Source of the DNA: Archegozetes longisetosus
Taxonomy: Eukaryota > Arthropoda > Arachnida > Sarcoptiformes > Trhypochthoniidae
DNA: 64,000 nucleotides
Reading direction: 5' to 3'
Assembly: GCA_018873245.2 (NCBI GenBank)
Contig: JAEMBT020000001.1
Location: 11,438,220 to 11,502,219, forward strand
This document shows positions 58,436-64,000 of the stretch, piece after piece; the stretch's first letter is position 1, and every line of letters starts with the position of its first letter. The notes under the pieces are model-generated. The model saw only the letters and a program-made list of their open reading frames with translations, ran no database searches and was not told the origin of the DNA. The position numbers and the translations under genes are program-made.

Positions 58436-58476
58436 GTCAAACCAACTATTTCTGTAAACGAAATAGTTGGTTTGAC
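58436..58476. other. Perfect 16-bp hairpin
   Basis: GTCAAACCAACTATTT (58436-58451) pairs perfectly with AAATAGTTGGTTTGAC (58461-58476) across a 9-nt loop. It could be a small-RNA precursor core, a transposon end pair or a chance inverted repeat; flanking pairing is poor. Confidence 0.5.
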
Positions 58477-59682
58477 TGATTCTAGCGTTACGTGCATATT
58501 GCACTTCGTTTTCCAGAAATTATAAGAAATTCTGAGATTTTAATCTGTAAACGTCAATGTTTTATCGCAATATAATTCGATTTCTTAATTATATCTTCTT
58601 CAACTAATAAAAGAGATAAGTTATTTTATGAAACAACACATATATTACATTAATAACATATCAAGTGATACTGACAGTTGTGCTATGCATTTCGCTGGAA
58701 ATATTTTGTTAGATTTCTAAAGGTAGAAAGACCGTAAAGAAGAGTAACAGTCAAGTAAAGAAATGAAAGTCAAAAGCCTCTGAAAAACGAAGAAAATTTC
58801 ATTTCTCCACTGAAAGGACTGAAAAGTTATACAACTTTTAATCATAATTATTGAACTTGAACATGATTCAAAACAAAAATTTTACTCTTCTATAATTTCA
58901 ACACTAATGTTACGCTATAACTCAATATTGATTGTATGATCATATCTTGTAGTCATATATTAATATTTAAAAATCTTTACGAACTGAATTGAATTCGAAT
59001 CAAAGCATAAACTTTTACTCTTTTATAATTGTAATAAAATCAATACTAAAGAGTCTAAGAAAGCTATTTTTCCATAGTCTAAAGCAAAAATATGATAGTT
59101 ACTGCAAAACTAAATGCATATTCGGGTTTTACGTTAAAAAGTACATTTAAAATATTCACCAATGTTTATTATCAACTTTGTTCTCGATGTTTTTGATCCA
59201 ACAGGCCAAAGAACAAATTTTAAAATTGATCTCTTTAGACATAGTTAATAAAATAAGTTTATTGGGCTACAAAACTATTTTCACTATAAAATTTATTTGT
59301 TAAAATGTAGAATTTTTGAGAAACAAAGTACAACTTAATGGCTGTCAGATATGAGGGTAACTTAATAACAAGTGCTTATAAGGGATTCTCTGGCAAGACA
59401 CTAAAATTAAAGAATTATTGAAAATTGAACTAATTATGTTTTGCAATATGTGAAGGGTGAATCACGCCTGTAGAAATGATAAAATCATTATATTAAAGCT
59501 TATGTAATAAACTTTTTCAATGTAGAATCTGAATATGTAATTGGTTTTGCTCTATCATAGTTTCTGCTCTATACTACGGGAAGATAATTTTTTCCAAGCT
59601 CGTACATACATAATGTACTGATTATTCTCACTATTCAGGACAAATTTTATTATCAGATTCTTATTGAAGCCACTATTACAAA
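58477..59682. other. Gene-free stretch
   Basis: Nothing recognised on either strand. Confidence 0.35.
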
Positions 59683-60192
59683 TAGTGTTCCCAGGTCTCA
59701 AGTTTTCAGCTTGATTCTCAAGTTATTGAGGTCTATCTCAGGCCTCAAGTCGGGTCATATAACTTGAGAATAGAATCTCAAGTTAAAAATTTTGGCAAAA
59801 AACTCAATGCATATTATGCACTAAACTGTAAACTAATGTCACTTATGATAAGCAATCAATACTAACAATAATGGGTTAGTGCATAGAATGTGTTTATACA
59901 CAGAATCTAATTATTAAAATAGTTTTGTGGAAATGTTTTGCATAAAAAGCTATGATTTAATAACAAAAGGATAACAAAAGTTGTATTACTGCAGCCAAAT
60001 CACAGCAAAAATATAGATTTTCTAAATAATAGAATTTTGTTTTGTAAAGCGTTTAATTAATAAACAGATTATTAGTTAAAATATGTTACATTATTATTTA
60101 TTTAATTTACTAATCTCAAGGCGAACTCAGGGCGAAAATTGGCATTTTTTGTAAGTTCTCAAGTTTAGCGACAAAATGGCCTGGGAACACTA
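59683..60192. mobile_element. hAT MITE
   Basis: Ends TAGTGTTCCCAGGTC and GGCCTGGGAACACTA are inverted repeats with one mismatch. Flanks ATTACAAA (59675-59682) and ATTACCAA (60193-60200) are 8-bp target copies with one mismatch. Length 510 bp, non-coding. Its ends differ from the GGGTGACCA family at 5-7 kb, so a second hAT lineage was active. Confidence 0.75.
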
Positions 60193-60200
60193 ATTACCAA

Positions 60201-61300
60201 CTTGATTGTGATTTCTGGTCTCTTAATGTGCATTCACTAACATTGGGTTCTTTTCGGAAAGTATGCAAACAAAGAAAATAAAGGAATTATTTTTGTATAA
60301 ATGAATATGAGACTTGTATTCATTTTTACAATAAATTTATTTTTAAAATTAATCATTTTGTAATAATAGGGAAATTGTTTATCATACGTTATAATAACAG
60401 CTTATAATTTTTTTAATACTCAATTACATATTAGGTCTCTATTTTCGAGATCATCAGCAAAGATCTACATTGCTCTTGAAAAACACTGATAGGATCCTCC
60501 ATTTATGCTTTTTGTGAATTGTATTTACTTTTGTGTTTAAGTCAGTGTTCTAGGGCTTCCTTATATTTGACTCAATTAGTTAAAGCCCAAACTCATTCGA
60601 AGTTTTACAAAGTCAACAACAAAAGTTAAGGTTCAACTATTCAAAATAAGATATACTATTGACAAGTTCATATCAGGTGCAGCATAGTTTGTCTCTACTA
60701 TAATTATTACAGTAGTATTTGTTTTACTGAATCATTTAAAATAAATAAAACAATCAAAATACAGAAAAAGGAATTGAATCAAAAATTATTTTTAAAAATG
60801 AAAAGAATTTTCAGTCTTATCTGTTTTATCTCTTCTAAAAATAAATTGGATGTCTCCTTTATAGTCTCTATAGCTCCCTATATATTTATCATACATAGTT
60901 ATTTATTTTAATGATTTATGTTTGAATATATGAATCAAGTATTAAATCGATTTAAGGACAAGGTTCTTTAGGCCTTTACTTTAGATACTACTTTAATTTC
61001 TTTCATCTATTGGAATTTCACCTACGAAATTATAAACTTTCATGAGTTCAGACTCAAATCCATATTAACGAAATTCAACAGAGACAAATTGAACCATACG
61101 TTACTACTTGTAAAAATATTCTGTTCTTTGAACAATAATTTGATTAAAAAGTCTTATTGCTATTTAGAATCAATTGTAAATATTGTCTTTCTAAGAGCAT
61201 AAATCAACTCTTCATTCAGGTGTACTGCAATAGAGTTGATGTTCTGAATCATGTGTTCATTAATTTTTACTGAAAATGTAGGACATTATTAATAAGTTCA
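60201..61300. other. Gene-free stretch
   Basis: No supported gene or repeat. Confidence 0.35.
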
Positions 61301-61309
61301 AACTAGAAG

Positions 61310-61900
61310 ATCTTCTACATGCCATTAATAATGCCGAAACTCACTTTTATAGATTTGATTTTTCAGTTTTCCATTGGAGTCAAAAATGGAACTGTCTCTT
61401 ATAACCCATTCTTCAAATCATGATTTTACAGCTCATAACCAGAAGTTTTATACATCTGGTATTACTCGATAGTTATGAAAATGAGAAGGTAAAGATCGGT
61501 GATATCAAGTACCTTTTGAAGATTACAACTATTATGTTGATATCAACTTTATCTCTCATTTATCAATTACATCATTGTTATAACTACAAAAATGATATGA
61601 AGCAAACTTTTCTCAAGCTATTCGATTGAAATGATGTCTGGATTGGTTTCTCTAAAGAGTGTTGGCCTCACAAATAAACAGGTTATCTATGAAATGCCTC
61701 AAAGATCACAATTTCTACCTAAGTCATTCGAAGTATTTTGCCATAGAAATTAATATTTTGATTTCTCTATATTCTGTATCTTGTACTAGATCAAATAATT
61801 ATATCTTTAAAAATTGCATTTTAACACAACAATATTATGAAATGAAAAGTTGTCGTATCTTTCAATATAAGAAATCTTACTAGACCGTATTTCTTATTCA
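61310..61900 (+). pseudogene. Gustatory-receptor pseudogene related to the 47.3 kb gene
   Basis: Begins with HAINNAETHFYRFDFSVF (compare NSAESHLYKIGLCL). After a stop it continues SFIHLVLLDSYENE, KIGDIKYLLKI, YQLHHCYNYKNDMKQTFLKLF (compare YYYNYKNHIKPNYLKVFEMM). After a frame change it reads MMSGLVSLKSVGLTNKQVIY (compare MMSGLVSPKSIGLTDWQQIY). The second half of the receptor is not found. Frame changes and stops make it a pseudogene. Confidence 0.65.
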
Positions 61901-62809
61901 AATATAATGCGATATGATAATTAAAATTTGAAAATAGGTCTCGAGAGTTGTAATTTCTCTTCTATTATCACTTGAAGATTTATATCAGTAATGCTTTCAT
62001 AAAAAACTAGATTGTAGAGAAAGTATTCATAATTAATTTTTTTAACATTCGCACTGCACGGGATTCTCACTGACGACAACTAGCTTTAATTTGAATAACT
62101 TTCCGCTTGACATGTATCTTATAATTATATCTTTTTTATGGAACGATTCAATAGTTAAAAATGATCAATGATAACTGAATATATGTAAAAATTTACATTA
62201 TTTTGATGGGAATGTAGTTCACTCACACAATCACATGCAACTTAATTCAACATATATCACAACAATTTCGCAACAGTTTCATTATATATGCTGTTTTTGA
62301 ACCGATTAAATTTTAGAATAAAATCAGCTTATGATACTATTAGATAGTTACTAGATTTACACCCTAAAACTTAATAATCTTCGATAGATACTGATAGAGC
62401 CTGATGGAGAGTTCATTGGCTATACTTTTAGGCACCTTTCCTATTATTATATATTGTTAACTATCAATAGATGTACATAACGCATTTTTCCTTATTAAAT
62501 GTACTTTAACAAACTTATCAATAAGCATTTGAGTACACTCCCGTGCATCTCTTTACCCTACTTGCTATCAGCGGTTAATTAGTTTTTAAGTGTACACTAT
62601 GCTGGACTGGGCCGGACTCAGTAAACTTGAAATATTTCCATATATTATCTTGTTTAAAGTTGGACTGAAAATGAAACTATAAGTAAAAGGAAAAAACTTG
62701 ATTTAAACTTTATTTTTCCTCAAACGTATTAGATCGGTCTATAAAAACCTAGTGATCAGATGAAAAGAACATTTTTTCGCGGGTTCTGTAAGTTTGAAGT
62801 TATGTCAAA
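61901..62809. other. Upstream region of the atlastin-like gene
   Basis: No supported gene; no promoter element can be named. Confidence 0.35.
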
Positions 62810-64000
62810 ATGGAATTAAAACGTCAGGGCAAAGCAGTAGAAATTGTCTTCATAAATGAAAACAAACTTTCATTTTGTGAGAGCGCTTTACGCGCTATTC
62901 TCGATAAAGTTGGTAACCGTCCAGTATCTGTCGTATCAATTAATGGCCCGATGATAGCAGAGAAATCTTATATTCTCAGTCAATGCCTTAAGTATATCAC
63001 AAATCATGTCGACAACTATTGGTACGAACAGGAAAATGATGCAGAGTTTCAATGGACATATACTGAAACAAGACATACGCCAGGAATCAGTATGTGGTCG
63101 GAACCAGTCATCATTAGAAAGAGTGGTGATGAAATCGCTGTACTATTTATGGACGTTCATGGTTGCTTCGATAGTAAAACATCAACTTCTCAAGAGTTAC
63201 TCATATTTGCTTTGAGCTTTGTACTTTCTTCGAATTTGATCTATTCCATTCCCGAACAACTTTCGAATGATGTGCTTCAATTTCTGCAGATGTTTGTCAG
63301 GCATGTTTAAGCTTTAATGTTTTTATTGATAGATTTTAAAATTTTAAGAGCTTAAAATTTATTTTCATTTTTTAAAAATCAAGTTTCTGTAAAAGTTGAG
63401 TTTCTAAATAGAATTTTTTTTCTATTTCCATTCGAAAATCAATCTAAAATTATCTTTGTCATCAAATCATTTCTGGTTATGAATGAGATTTAGTCTTGAA
63501 ATAAATATTCAGGAGTCCTATTGTTTAATGTCATAAATTTCTACGAAAACTTCTTACGGATATGATAGTAATCTAAATTGAATAATAAGATATATCGAAT
63601 AATCTTTTTAGTGAAAATATTTAAAATATAGTTTTTAATTCTTGAGCATAATCTTTTTCTAATATTTAATATAAATATAGTTAAATCTGGTTTATAGAAA
63701 ATGAACTGTTCTATGACCTAATAATAATTCGCTTAATCTTGAAAATTCAAAAATTAAAAATTTAACATACAGGCTAAAAATCATAAGTTGTCATGCCTAT
63801 CGAGGAATTATATTTATATTGTTTATAATAAGACTTCTCACTATGAAATGTATTTTATTAAGCCATTTACTAAAAAATCATGAATCATATTATGAACTTA
63901 TAAATTTATTTATTCAAAATTTCAGGTATACAAAAGGTTCGATCGATTCGGAAACAACCGAATACTTTTTCAAACTTATTTTCATGATAAGAGGCTGGCA
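62810..64000 (+). CDS. Atlastin-like dynamin-superfamily GTPase with degenerate P-loop (partial, runs off the window)
   Basis: Exon 1 is 62810-63300 and exon 2 starts at 63926, with the gene continuing past 64000. The protein follows atlastin closely: GKAVEIVFINENKLSF, the G1 region SVVSINGPMIAEKSYIL, RHTPGISMWSEP, G3 MDVHGCFDSKTS, FALSFVLSSNLIY, LQFLQMF, and exon 2 FFKLIFMIRGW. Atlastins fuse ER tubules by GTP hydrolysis. Here the P-loop GxxxxGKS reads GPMIAEKS: the Lys-Ser pair is kept but the preceding Gly is Glu and the atlastin Arg is lost, so GTP turnover may be weak. The intron appears to be GC-AG (GTCAG|GCATGT to TTTCAG|GTAT), which preserves the exact atlastin spacing between LQxF and RxW (30 residues). 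A canonical GT at 63292 would delete three residues. Confidence 0.8.

Noticed and set aside
1..64000. CRISPR arrays, bacterial operons, rRNA genes
   Set aside because: No regularly spaced short repeats, no Shine-Dalgarno-linked gene runs and no rRNA-like conserved blocks; introns and transposon content show a eukaryotic nuclear sequence.

Overview
The window is AT-rich (roughly 70% A+T) eukaryotic nuclear DNA with short GT-AG introns (most 50-150 bp, some 250-850 bp), sparse genes and many small DNA transposons. The 7-TM gustatory-receptor genes, a Tan-like C45 hydrolase, an atlastin and a glycine-rich secreted protein point to an arthropod. The divergent gustatory receptors whose C-terminus is split into small phase-0 exons suggest a chelicerate, perhaps an acariform mite. 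That assignment is inference from family content; no sequence marker proves it.

Layout. 1-11 kb: almost entirely mobile DNA: a hAT transposase relic with a BED finger, two hAT insertions with perfect 8-bp target duplications, a Foldback-like element, a Tc1-like long-TIR element, and a decayed GH16 receptor fragment. 11-15.4 kb: an intact two-exon gustatory receptor (+) and an intact two-exon C45 acyltransferase/hydrolase (-). 15.4-20.3 kb: piggyBac-like and mariner remnants. 20.3-22.8 kb: a chimaeric gene with an RCC1 propeller followed by an eIF2-alpha-kinase-like kinase domain. 24.6-25.5 kb: a GC-rich, hairpin-rich island. 26.4-39.4 kb: a receptor cluster. It holds one YWTD-propeller/EGF single-pass receptor, two GH16-fold single-pass receptors with a degenerate catalytic site, and three decayed receptor tails. 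Members of both receptor classes carry the same tyrosine-rich cytoplasmic tail. 41-49.6 kb: gustatory-receptor gene and relics and a secreted LACTB-like serine hydrolase with a duplicated 5' end. 49.7-56.4 kb: no gene recognised; it holds a rearranged A-B-rcA-rcB inverted repeat, a CT microsatellite and a piggyBac-like element. 56.5-57.6 kb: a glycine-rich secreted protein. 59.7-60.2 kb: a hAT MITE. 61.3-61.9 kb: a gustatory-receptor pseudogene. 62.8 kb to the end: the first exons of an atlastin-like GTPase with a degenerate P-loop.

The most interesting item is the 26-39 kb receptor cluster. A tail with the order EYxxV/M-AQNxDY-...-NYxxMKPT is joined to two unrelated ectodomains. Next to it lies a second GH16 receptor that lacks this tail, in an inverted duplication. 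This looks like a small, fast-evolving family of tyrosine-motif surface receptors. Three otherwise complete genes (LACTB-like, GH16 plus-strand copy, gustatory receptor at 47 kb) each carry exactly one single-base deletion in a short A/T run, and each model becomes divisible by three if one base is added. That can be a shared assembly artefact or real decay, and should be settled before any of them is called a pseudogene. All exon models are by eye from splice consensus and phase.
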